Below are positions 10,533 through 22,100 of a stretch of 62,000 nt of DNA, piece after piece; positions within the stretch are counted from its first letter, which is position 1, and each line of letters starts with the position of its first letter. The position numbers and the translations under genes are program-made. Origin of the DNA: Acanthaster planci. Taxonomy: Eukaryota > Echinodermata > Asteroidea > Valvatida > Acanthasteridae. Location of the stretch: assembly GCF_001949145.1 (NCBI RefSeq), contig NW_019091355.1:161434-223433 (forward strand), read 5' to 3'. Under the pieces are notes generated by a model that was not told the origin of the DNA, searched no databases, and saw only the letters and a program-made list of their open reading frames with translations.

Positions 10533-13500
10533 CTGCAAAAAAAGAGCAAAGCATGGAATGAATTTCAATTTATGACAGAAATTTCTACTATCATCCTTCT
10601 GCCCTTCCCATACATCTACACATAAAATTCTGATTTAAGGGATTTGGAATTGAGCTAGTGATGAATTCTGTATCACCGGGCATGTTTTCACTGGTCAAAA
10701 AATAAAACTGCATTTTCTCAAGATTTATAAATTCCAACACGTTGAAGAATTCCGGTCCACAGCATCTAACATAGATGATGATACCTCTTTTTAAAATCCA
10801 TGGAGTGAATTTTCAGCGGGGACTTCTTGATTGAAAACATGTTCCTTAAATTTCCTTGGCATGCTACGGGATTTCATTCACAGGTAGGTTTTCATGACCA
10901 TAATTCAACATTTGTCACTTTGTAGAGCATGTGTTCAGCTGACTGGGGGTACAGGTGCCACTACACTTGTACCTACCTCCTGGTGGTGGTGGCTGTTGAT
11001 GATGCATCATACGAGGTGGTGGACCCCTTGTTAATCTCCCAGGGGGACCCCCTAGGGGACCCATGGGTCCTACAGGGCCTCCTGGCAATGGGGGTAGCTG
11101 GGAATCATCCTGGTCAAGATTGAAGAAATTACTTGGTTGTGATCCGTCAGCTGGCATGGGTGGCATTGGCAGAGCTGCAAACACAGCATGACGTGAAGAT
11201 TTAGACTATACACGTGTTACATGCCAAATCACTGGCAATATGTGGTACCCTCTTGTCCAAAGGATCTATTACACAATGTTTGTTGCTCTCTGTACTTATT
11301 ACACTGTAGTTGATTATTACAGTTAATTTCTTGAGGGAAAACAAACTTCTCTACCTGCACATTCCCAGTGCTTGTTAGAACCATTTCCAACATTTCAACA
11401 ATCTGTCATTTATGCATGACTTTGACCCCAATGAATATACATGTGCTGAAAATGCTACTAAATTTTTATATTCTTGGGGTGGCATCCAATCACTCATTTT
11501 TCCCACAGATGTAGTAGGAATTCCATTATTTTACGCCAGAGTAGAAACTGAATGAAGGGGATCAGACTATGCATGAAACAACCGTCTCTTTGCCCTTGTG
11601 TTCTAAAAAAACAGAGAATCCAGCAAAAGATGGCTCTTTAAAACTTGATTGCACTGCACTGCCCTGGTTTGTACTCACCCCCTGGTAATCCAGGCACTGG
11701 TTCATACTGTGGCTCTTTGCCCCCTTCTATGTTCTTGACAGCAACACCTTGCTGACCTTGGGACTTCCCCCACTTGACATTTAACCTCCGACCTTTCAGA
11801 ATCAGTTTCTGGAAGGATTTTTCAGCAGCCTGTTCAGCAGCAGTGCGAGTTGTGAATGTTACAAAGGCGCACTGCTGCTTCTGGACAACATTAATAGACC
11901 GAATCTCTCCAAACTGATAAAAGTGATTCCTAAACAGAAAAAAACAATGAAATAAAAATTCACTTGAATAACTCTACCTGAATACCAATGGAATATAAAT
12001 CACTTGCTCTCACTACACATTCTACAGCACTCCTGTACATTGCAATCTCATGGAACATCTGAAAAAAGATACTGAGATGCAATGTTATTTACAGCCACAT
12101 GTTCGTGTAATCTGCCCTGCGTCAAAGTGTACCCTCACCGGCAAAAGAAAGAGACTGCTACCAAGGTTTACAAGCCGGTTCCTGCACGTGTTCAGCGTGC
12201 ACACAAAAACCTGACATTCTAGAGTAAATTTGTTGCGCATACTCAGCATGCTTTTGTTCCCGCTCAAAGCGGATAACAAGCTTCTGATTCACAAAAACAA
12301 GTCATGCACTAACAAATTCTTTGTCTTTGTATGCTCTATCATCAATGATGGCTTTACCTTAGATTTTCTTCTGTGACTTTATCCCCTAGGCCACCCACAT
12401 AAAGTGTAGTCACCGTCTTGTCATCAGGAGGTTCTAGCTTGGGCATGGTATCAGCGCGCCGCATTAACTTCTCAGCAACAGGATCATTTGTGCCATAGAA
12501 ACGATCTTTGATGTTCTGATCTGCTAGTGGATCATCTGGATCTGTTGGTCTCTCATGTCTAACAAAGATATGGAAAAACAAGATCTGACATGGTTTTTCA
12601 CGTGATTCACTTGTACCATCATTCTACATTTGAAATAAGATTTATTACCACACTCACTGCTATGTTTCCAAGTAAGACATCTACACTGAAATGAAGCCAA
12701 TACTGTTGGCTCACATTGGATTACACAGGGACAAAGACAAGGCTATGGGGTCAGAAATTTATGGAATGAAGATGTAATTAGTATACCTGTATGGACACTC
12801 TTCTCCTCGTCGGCATTCACCTTTGACCCAGAAAGAACAGATGTGGGGTCTGTTGCGTTTGTAGTAGGGAGTAGTTCTAGCCAGCTTCATGAGAAGATCA
12901 CTAGGGGCTTGTGCCTTGCCAACTGCACCCGCTGCTTGCACCCCGTCAATATTGGCAATCTAGGAAGGAGAAAAATAAGACCCTGTACAACTGTTCTTCA
13001 AGACAGAGTTGTGTTCCAGTCCTCCACCTAGAGCTCTTATTCCAAATCACCATTATGCATTGTTTGGAGTTCATTTTGGCCTTCTTAATGGGTACTAGTG
13101 ACAGCTATATTCCTTTGAGCTCTCCTTAAGTAGACTTTAACCAGTCACCCAAGGCCACCACTTCCATGTCAAAAGCTGCACTGGGAAGTAATACATGTAC
13201 ATGAGCATGAAATAACTCTATGGTGTGACTAATGATGTATGCACTGCATGTGTAAGCTTTCATCTCAATACTTGGCTACCCATAATGTTGCGCAGTTTCT
13301 TCTCACCATTTTATGAAAAATATTAGCCATCAGCTAAATGAGCAAGGCAGTGAGTACAACCCAAGTAAGATGATCAACTGTGAGTTCTATGAGGACCAAG
13401 TGTTCCAATGCTTGTATGAAGATACCAAGTTTAGATGCCATGTAGCGGAAAGCACTGCTGTCATTGTATACATCGGGAAAATCACCAATGCACTCCCTCG

Positions 13501-16225
13501 TGCATTTTGTTACTTTGGAAATTTCTTGACAGGTTACTGCCTGGCTAAATGTAAATAACTTGGATGGCTTGTACATGTACCTGTCTCTCGATATTCTGTG
13601 AGTAGTACTCCTTGTTTACTTCTGACTTAGGCATTTCATCTTTGATGTTCAATGCAGCATCTCTGACTTGAATGGGAAGTCCTGCAATCAAAGATAAAAT
13701 TTGAACGTGTGTAATTTATAGGTAGTTCAAATAGGAAAAAAATCCACTTCAAGCATTATGGCAACAGACTATGGTTAGCTGAAGTGACAACTAATTCATA
13801 TCAAGAGCTGAGGATCGCAGGTTAACCGATAGCACCTAAGGATTTATTGAGTTTCTTTATGTGTGAAGTACAATGTTGGTTCTAGTCTAGTAAGGGCGTC
13901 ATTGAAACCTTACCATATTCAAGATCCAGTAAACATGTTTGGCAGACATTCTTGATCTTACTGCATGTCTGGCAAATTTCTGTCTTCTTGAATCGCATAC
14001 GAGCACCAGGACACCAGCGGAAGATGGTGAAAGGTCGATCACAAATCTTGCATTCACGGCCAAACTTTTCTTTGGTCTAACAAAAGTCACAAAACAAAAG
14101 AAGTATTAAGCAGCACGGGCAGACAGTACTTGAATGAATTCATCAACCTCTCTGAATTTGAAGCCTGTATTTCAAGTATATTGAAGAGGTGAAAGTACAA
14201 CCCCACAAGTTCAACTTTCTTCAAGATGTGACATGTTGATTTGGTTCAGTGCAAAGCATCTGTGGTTAGTTTTATTGCACAGTTTTTGTGCAGAAAGGCT
14301 CCAAGCAAAATGGCAACAAAGAGTAAGAAAGTACACTATCCATGACACACTTGGATTGTAACTGCCATAGTGCAATGGATTCATGAGTACCACAATGAAC
14401 TATTCCATGGAGTACATATCTGCTCAAAAGGGGGTTATTGTTCACACTACAGACATCATACACACAGGAGAAAGTGGGCACAAGTCAATGCATCCACATG
14501 CAGAGGGATAGTTTGCTTTTATTAAACTATCATGTCATCTATTTACATGTACTACATGCAATAAACTTTACAGCTATTTGGTTACCCTAAGTCCCTAGGG
14601 ACCAATGAAATCATGCATATATGCTTGTTGGATTCAGAATAGTTAAAATAAATGCATCAGAAAATGTCTTACCATGCGAATGTAGGGGTTATCTCCTAGG
14701 CATGTCTGGCATAGAATCGGGAAGTCCTATCATAGATGGGGAAACAGATTTGATGAAAGATTTAATAATCAAATCAAACATTTGACAACTGCATTTTACT
14801 TGTACAGTCCACCCTGAGCTGAAGTGCACCGTCACCAGCGAGAGAAAAACAGACGAAACTACGTTTTCCAACCGGGTTCTTGCACTTGTTTGGCTTGCAT
14901 ACGAAGGCCATATATTCCAGACTAAATTCATTGTACATACTCAGCGCGCATAAGCTTGTACCCCCATGCGGTAAGTGCATACCATCAATTTCATTTCAAA
15001 ACAGGCCCTTTTTTGTTCCTGCTCGGAGCAGATATTTATTAGGTTCATCTCACAGCTTTGCAACATCAACGAAGCCACAACATTCCTTGCTCTAGATCTC
15101 ATGTTTCAGACAATAAGCAGGATAAGATTAAGATGATTATATGCCATTCACCCAAAAGACAGTGATAGTGTTGGTTTACTTCTCATGTTAGGTTGGAGTC
15201 CTCCAAGATACTTACAGCAACCTGACACTAGAGAACTGGTACCTGACATGCCTGAGGTTTCTACTGCTAACATTTTGCACATGTAGGAGCCAGGATTTTG
15301 AAGTTGTAGTACTCTGGATACAATCTGAGACCTTTCAGAATTACCGATATGACTGCTAAACCATAGACATGATGGAGGAATAAGAAGGAAACTGTTTACT
15401 TTGGACTCCAACTTTTTTCTTGACAAAAGTTAATTCTGGATCCTGCCGCCACATCCCTACTTGCCACAAACATGACAAACTTCCCCATGTCCACTTCATC
15501 CCATCAGTCATGTCGGTGGTAATTGAGTTAAGTTTTCATTTTAACCTTGTACCCGAGTAACCAGTCATTCCAGGGGTCATTTTCAGAGTGGTGGGGTATT
15601 CTGCAATTACTCCTCCTTTTTATCTGACATGTTTAAACAGAATTCCATCCTGTCCATTCACAATTCAGCCATGTCAGCTTGCCAAAACAAATCTGACTGA
15701 GGAGAGTTGTTATTAAAATTTTATATTTTTAGAACTTGGTGATCCAACAAAAGACCTAGTGTCAAGCGAGGGAAGATATTTACAGCTGTGACGTTAGTAA
15801 TGGGCCGTCACACTGGTCATGCTTCGCTAAAACGTGCGAATGAACTTTGTAGTCTTTGAGCATGTCGAGTGCTAGCTGACTAGGCATGATCATGATCGAT
15901 AGCATGTACATGAAGCCTTAGGGCCTAGCCCTATAGGCTATATATATTACACGGGTGATGTTCTTTCCCACGATGCCTTTCTAACGTGCAAAATCACCCA
16001 TCCATGCATGCATGGCACGGCTTATGCCATCGCATGGCGTAGGCTACCGTACGCAAATCATCAACATTACATAAACAAATGCTACAGACTGTGCCAAAAT
16101 AGATAAATGTTAACATAGCTACTGCTGATTACTACCATGAATATGGCATAACTACTGAAAATAACGCTTACTGCTTCCTCCCAATTTTGACGATTGTACG
16201 TGTTCGTGCTTTTGCTCGCCGCCAT
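10303..16225 (-). CDS. RBM22: Pre-mRNA-splicing factor RBM22 (complete)
   Basis: Core spliceosome component that contacts U6 snRNA and the intron near the catalytic centre. Nine exons on the minus strand join in frame to 474 residues: 16225-16172, 14726-14673, 14076-13914, 13681-13581, 12959-12787, 12558-12358, 11929-11679, 11174-10977, 10532-10303. Visible in order: [20 protein letters not shown] at the N-terminus, paired Cys motifs (CKIC, CQTC, CQTC) of the N-terminal zinc-binding region, a CCCH finger at about 165-183 (Cys-x7-Cys-x5-Cys-x3-His), one RRM at about 232-305 (LYVGGL and QCAFVTF as RNP2 and RNP1), then a proline-rich tail ending near [11 protein letters not shown]. Human RBM22 is 420 aa; the excess is in the Pro/Gly-rich C-terminal part. 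The start was chosen because [14 protein letters not shown] aligns with the family N-terminus. Confidence 0.96.
10977..11174 (-). CDS. RBM22: RBM22 exon 8 (Pro/Gly-rich)
   Basis: It encodes [20 protein letters not shown], then proline- and glycine-rich sequence ending HHQQPPPPG. Acceptor TTTGCAG, donor GTAGGT. Confidence 0.9.
11679..11929 (-). CDS. RBM22: RBM22 exon 7 (RRM core)
   Basis: It encodes [30 protein letters not shown] (RNP1) and [11 protein letters not shown], then EPVPGLPG as in vertebrates. Acceptor CTGTTTAG, donor GTGAGT. Confidence 0.95.
12096..12290. repeat. Diverged dispersed repeat in RBM22 intron, copy 1
   Basis: Blocks such as accctcaccggcaaaag, gccggttcctgcacgtgtt and gcatactcagc align in order with 14805-15035. 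Old SINE-like or DNA-element copies; class unknown. Confidence 0.5.
12358..12558 (-). CDS. RBM22: RBM22 exon 6 (start of RRM)
   Basis: It encodes [19 protein letters not shown] and [17 protein letters not shown], including RNP2. Acceptor TTTGTTAG, donor GTAAAG. Confidence 0.95.
12787..12959 (-). CDS. RBM22: RBM22 exon 5 (CCCH finger)
   Basis: It encodes [19 protein letters not shown] and [12 protein letters not shown], most of the CCCH zinc finger. The final His comes from the next exon. Acceptor CTTCCTAG, donor GTATAC. Confidence 0.95.
13581..13681 (-). CDS. RBM22: RBM22 exon 4
   Basis: It encodes [20 protein letters not shown] and [12 protein letters not shown]. Acceptor GATTGCAG, donor GTACAT. 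Confidence 0.95.
13914..14076 (-). CDS. RBM22: RBM22 exon 3 (Cys-rich zinc region)
   Basis: It encodes [34 protein letters not shown] and [13 protein letters not shown], nearly identical to vertebrate RBM22. Acceptor TTTGTTAG, donor GTAAGG. Confidence 0.95.
14673..14726 (-). CDS. RBM22: RBM22 exon 2
   Basis: 54 bp, phase 0 to 0. It encodes [18 protein letters not shown] with the first Cys-x2-Cys pair. The acceptor is ATGATAG and the donor GTAAGA. Confidence 0.93.
14805..15035. repeat. Diverged dispersed repeat in RBM22 intron, copy 2
   Basis: Aligns in order with 12096-12290 (accgtcaccagcgagag, accgggttcttgcacttgtt, acatactcagc), with an extra segment of about 65 bp before the final block. 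Confidence 0.5.
16172..16225 (-). CDS. RBM22: RBM22 exon 1
   Basis: ATG at 16225-16223 and donor GTAAGC directly below 16172. It encodes 18 residues ending [11 protein letters not shown] and leaves in phase 0. Confidence 0.92.
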
Positions 16226-19131
16226 TTTATTACGCTTGATACATTAAACTGCGCCCTCTGACGACGACGACAAAATAATGTTTACGCGAAAACGGTGGCA
16301 CGCGGCTTGGTCGAACGTTGTTTCAAAAAAAAAAAAAAACTGGCTCCATTAGTTTCGAAAAACGGCGCCCTGTGGTTATGCATTATTCATATTTCATATG
16401 TAGGTTCACTTTATTTTCCACATAAGGCCTAGGGTGGAGGATAGTCCCTAAAAAGCAACGCTTGTCGAGTAAGGACTACATTCCAAGGCTTCAAAGAGTG
16501 CTAGTGGTTATTGGTTGTAAGATGAAACATTTATTTCAATGCTGTCATTCTTTACAATAAGCAAACATGATTCACATTCTCTGAGTACTGAATACTACAG
16601 ACCTAATTCTCCTTTCGAGGTTCGAATCCACTCTGTTGTTATATACCTGTACGAACATCTCTTTTTTGAGGAACAAGTGGAATTAGTGGAATTGGGTCCA
16701 AAAAGTGGAAACATTAGCAGTGATCTGTTTGAAAGCGCCCTCTAGGCTCTTACTACATACATGTACAAGAATGCGGAAACATTAAAACACTGTTTAGAGT
16801 CTTGTATACCAGAGTTCTCTTAAAGCAGTACTTCGTTTGTATCATATTCGCAAACTTGTCACGATTGCTGTCATCCATCATCTGATTCCTGCTGTCTACA
16901 GCTCAGAACATGATTCATTTATTTCTTATAGCGATTATTTACAAGGTTCTGCCTATGACACTGACAAAAAAATTAACAGGTGTTTTAGTTTTAGTACATT
17001 GTAAAGATTCAATGTACATTTTGCACATTCAATGTTCAAAGAATAAGATCGGTTTAGTTTTACCCCTTGAAAGCAGCGCCCTCGAGGAAAGAAGAGGATT
17101 ATTGGTTAAGGCCAGGAAAATTGGGAAGGAAAACCTTTAGGTTAATTAGATGATTGCTATGACGGAAGATATGTGAGAAAGGTGAAAAAGTATATGCCTA
17201 AACCAAATAAGCCTCCTCTGCCGACACTTTGCTCATAACCACACCGTATATTAATCTGTTGGTGGCATACACGTTGTAGGCCTACAGATGTAACTGCAAC
17301 AAATGGATTCTCAGTAAGACCTGTTAAGTACCTTCATTTTGTGCTTGGCGCCATCAACGGGGAAGCACAACGTAATTTTCCTCCGAATAGAACTATTTTG
17401 TTTAACGATGGTTATAAATAATTCAGTGTGTGTATGAAAGCTACCCACAATACTTCATAGTGTTTCGGAGCAGCAGACAAAACTACCATATGCGAATTTC
17501 TTTTATAGGCGCAGTTGGTGGCGTGCTTTTCACAATAAAACCAACATTTCGAGAGAATTACGAGATTACAAGGAATAGCCTGATCCAAAAAGATGTACAC
17601 CAAAAAAAAAAACGTCCTTTTATGGTGATGCTACGTGCAAACGTGTTTAAATATTTATAGAATGGTGGAAATCTGATGTGTTACGGTGGCATTTCAAACG
17701 TTTGATCTGTAGTGTTCTAACTTGTGAATTGTGCATAATTTCACATTTGTTTTTACTTTCAAAGAAAGGAATAACAAATGCAGTTTCATACAATTCAGAT
17801 ATTCCAAGTCCTTCCCTTTTTACTCACAACTCGCGTGCCAGACAACCCCTTGAAGTATTGAGGCAGCACTATTTGCATTTCGGTTACTGATTAACACTGC
17901 CCGCATTGTACACAATGGCATTGTCTAAAACTGGTACTCGCTACTCACATCACGCGTACGGTTGCGTTGAGAAACTGAATACAACGAACTGAATAATATC
18001 CTGCAACTAATACGGCTTTATGATAACATTCTACGGGCGACGAGAAACGAACAGTCGGTACCCAGCACTGATAATCAAACGGTCAAAGTACGGTTTGTAC
18101 GATTGGGTGTGTTATACTTCAGTTTCATAGCAGTTTCATTGGCCCTTGGACCCTACCGGATAACGTCAAGTAGTTTCTGCAAAAATATGCAATCGTCAGA
18201 TTTTTGTACGTCAAAATTCATATGACTTCACAGGTTTTGCTGACTGTTATTACAGTGCGTATACATTTCTTATCATAGTGAACACATCCTGGATTTATTA
18301 ATTGCTTGCGAAAGGATTAGTTCTACTCCATAGCAGAGCGGGAGAAGTAATATTGCTGTCTTCATATACGTAAGTACCATGTCCGTCTATAAGGTAACTC
18401 TATTTTAGTCTTTTTATGCACATGCAAGATGTCCGAGGACTTCTTGCTCTTTCTTTTCAGCAATACTCGCCCATTTTGGTATGATAATTATATACCAAAA
18501 ATGGGCAAATATTACCACAACATTCCATATGCATGTATTACGTTGGAGTGGTGAAGCTGGGAGACATTTTACAGGGATCATTTGTAGGCTCTCGTTTTCC
18601 GGAAGAGGCACTCAGTGGTTTCAGTCACAATTAAAACATTTACAAAAGCGGAATATAGTTATATCTTCTATAATACCTGGGGGTGCACACGGGGGTTCAT
18701 CAAGCCTTGAGCGGGGATAGGAACGTACCCGGCCTCCTGCCCCCCTCGTTACGCCGCCATCGCGGTGACTGTATCAGCATTCCATCTTTAGAGTGAACAA
18801 ACAAAATTGAAGGATCACAGCCCCAAAATGTGTTCATTAACTGTAACAATTCAGCTGTATCGATATGCTCCTTTTTGCTCAGCAGTACCGAATGTTTTCT
18901 GCGGTTCATTCAAATGGGGGAAATAATGAAGTTACGTGATATTAAAAACAACATGCCTAATTATGCATGCCATTAAACCCCTTCATGCCTGTTATTTGTT
19001 CTTACATTGCTTCCGTTTGAATGGGATAATGGCGTCAGTTCCTGCATAAACATTTTTCTTACTGTTATCGACCGGTCGACTATGAAGTATACATTGAATG
19101 TTAGACATTTTCTAATTTCTGTAGTGAGAAT
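16226..19131. other. Intergenic region between divergent RBM22 and cadherin genes
   Basis: About 2.9 kb with no convincing gene. The RBM22 side (16230-16330) is CpG-rich and holds GCGCCCTCT at 16251-16259, so it is the likely RBM22 promoter; a poly-A run lies near 16326. Further GCGCCCTC motifs lie at 16735 and 17076. A 14-bp inverted repeat lies at 18469-18506. GGTTCGAATCC at 16619-16629 looks like a polymerase III B box but has no A box upstream. Confidence 0.5.
18469..18506. repeat. Short hairpin, 14-bp arms
   Basis: GCCCATTTTGGTAT and ATACCAAAAATGGGC pair with one bulged base around a 9-base AT-rich loop. Intergenic, 0.6 kb upstream of the cadherin start. Confidence 0.6.
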
Positions 19132-19186
19132 ATGACGCGTATGTGGTGGGCACAGTTCTTTGTACTAGTGCAACTTACACAGCTTG
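19132..19186 (+). CDS. Cadherin exon 1 (signal peptide)
   Basis: ATG at 19132, donor GTAAGT at 19187. It encodes MTRMWWAQFFVLVQLTQL, a short basic start then a hydrophobic core. A second in-frame ATG at 19141 is possible. Confidence 0.75.
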
Positions 19187-22100
19187 GTAAGTTTTAATAA
19201 ATACCTGCATAGGCTGAGGATAAATAAATGAGTATGATGTGGAATGATTTCTTTTCCATGATATGCACACACTTTCTCTTCGTATCAAATACTCTCCAGT
19301 TGTATTGTTAGAAATGTTATGTTAGTGCCAGAGGGGTTATGGATGTTTATGCCACATAATGACACAGTACATGAGTATAGAGCAAAATACGACAGTACTA
19401 ATCGTTGATTGTTCATGTTAAAAATATCCTTATTCTCAAATTGCCTTAAATAGAATGCAAGAGAAAGTATCAGAGATTTCAGTGTTTTCTCATTACTTTA
19501 TATCACTCCACCCATTTCCTTAAATGTGGCTCCCTCCTACATAGTTGTCAACATTATTTATTTACCTCATTGTTTTTCCCTGTAAAATATCTATTATTTT
19601 TCATTAGGCCTATCCGTAGAGTAATCAAATTGATACTTGCATCTTGAATACATTTGTATCAATGTGACAGCTTTATTTATTTCATTTAGAACAGTATAAC
19701 TGATACTTAGACCTTACTAAATCTTAATGGGAATTACTTATACTTTGAGTCCTGGACTTGGTGTTCTGCATATCTTTCCCTTTGCAGTGACTACCCGTCC
19801 ACCGGAGTTCCGATGTCAAGACGATTTTGACGGTATTGGTCCCAATTGCGATGGCACTTATGAGTATCGCGATATGAACAAATTTCAGATAGAGGAAACA
19901 ACTGAAGGTGATTTTTTGGTTAATTAATAATACATCATGGTTGGATTATCATTAACATGTCATTAACTTGAGACTCACATCTTGCTTGAACGTTCGCTGA
20001 AACGTTGAGTAAGAAGGGTTTCTGCAGTGAAACCTATGCAAACTCAACTCAGCTTCTTTTATGTCCATGCATGGGTACGATGTTAAAATATGATTTGGAA
20101 ACACGCCTTGGAAACAGAACCCATTTGTGCCCTAACACAACGCCGCTCGTGGACAGGTGCTAAGTACACGCGTAGCTAAAGTTCTACTAATCGCCCATAG
20201 AAAATAAAATTGAAGATAAACAGCGCAGACCGGCCAGAAAAAAAGTTGGCCATGTGTCTTTTTTTGAAAGTCAATTTTATGATTTTTTCAGTTTCACTTT
20301 TTCACTTTTGGCTACGTCATTTTTTGGATGTCGGACAACTCGACCGTTTGCCAAGTCTTCCGTTAAGACAACTCGATTTTGACAGAGAGGCAACTCGACC
20401 CGTGAGATGTACACACAATACAGCCGTTTTCTCAGTGTCGGATCGCAAAAATTATTCAGTCAGATTGCAGCTTCAAATAATCCCCAAATTCCGATAAAAT
20501 GATCTAATTCCGGTTAAAAGTTCCCCTTGTGCGTTTGGGTTACTAAAAAAATATTTGCGAATTTTCTAACGTACAGGATCAAAGAAAGTGACGGACGGAA
20601 TTTTAAAAATCATTCCGATTAAACAGACATTAGATGCGAAAGTGAATTTTGAGTATGGAAAAAAGGATTTGGGATCACACGAAGGGAGTGACATATCGCC
20701 CTGTAAATACTTGTCGATTTATTTCGCTTCAATGATTTTTGATAAACTGTTCAAAAATTTCGAAGTGCGAATCGGAAATCGACCAAATTTCTTTTCTAGA
20801 AATTTTCCGAGAACAAGTTTGTATAAGAAGAAGCTTGCATTTCATCTTTTAAACAGAACTTGTCTGAGAATGGAAAACTAAAGAACAGCATAAAGAAGGT
20901 ATGTTTTCATCCGGAACTAGGAAAAATTTGGAACTAGGCCTAAGTCGGTAGATCAGCGCAGGTGCAAGATATCGATAGATCGATCGCGCAAAGATTAACT
21001 TACTGCCAGCGCCATTTTTATAATACATGTACCTCAGAAATTTGGCTTGTCTATCTACTACGTGAAATTTCATCCCATTATTAAGATATAGTATTTCACA
21101 CGGTCGTCTCAGCAGACGACTTGGCTGAGCAGACAACTTATCTCAATGGACGGCTTGTTTCAAGGTCGACTTGTCTCCTTTTTACGCATGGTCAGTCGAG
21201 TTGTCTTTACGGTACAGTTGTCTTAACGGTCGGGTAGTCCGACGTCGAGTTAGTAAACGGTCGAGTTGTCCGGACCACGACCGCGCACATGAGCATGGTG
21301 CAACCACTAATAGGAGATTCATGAGACACTTGATTGTGGCAGTGAAGGGGTAGGGCAACTGGCCATTTGGGGTCACATGTTTTTGCTGTCACCAAGTATC
21401 TGAAAGTGCCTCACTATATAGCGTCTTCTCAGATTCACGTATTCATGTACGTTATTCCTTTTGGGGTGTTCTTTTTTGAGTTCTGCCTTCAATGCAAATA
21501 AAAATATGCAGTGGTCCGTTTTTATGAAAAAAAATACTTTTACTTGCCTTTCCCTTTGCAGTGAATAAATTACTCTATACTCTAGAGGCTTTTGACCCTG
21601 ATGGTACGGCAGTCAGTTACGACATTGTTTCATACACTGCGGATACGAATCCATACGAAGAAGATGGTTTCGGTTACATCAATGTTGATCGAACAACAGG
21701 AAACGTATCGACAAAAGCCGAAATTGATTATGAGGTACGCCATTCTTTAAAAGTACTGGTATACCCCATTATAACACGCCTAATATGAAATAGAATACGG
21801 ACCTACTTGGCGGTTGAGATGAGCAAAAGTTAGTAATGGGATTTCCCAATATCCATTTGATATTTCACACTTTCAATATGACCAAGAGGACAAATAAAAG
21901 TCTACTTGAATGGTAAAATGCTAAAATTATTTGAAAAGTTAACCGTGCGTTTGTATTTTTCAGGCTGTGCATCTTTTATGGATTAGATGGAAACTGACAG
22001 ATAGTACCAGTGAAGAGGTAGGGAACCTTTTGCACTGAGGACTTCAATTTTATTTTTTATTTCATTTCAGTTCTTGTTTCATTTTCGATCAAGGCCTCAT

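Noticed and set aside
13313-13576. Open frames of 80-81 residues on both strands in an RBM22 intron
   Set aside because: No homology, and they overlap the intron before the verified RBM22 exon at 13581.
16619-16629. GGTTCGAATCC, a polymerase III B-box look-alike
   Set aside because: No A box or tRNA fold upstream.
20588-20881. 97-residue plus-strand frame in cadherin intron 2
   Set aside because: Inside a transposon-like element; no recognised motif, and including it would break cadherin phase.
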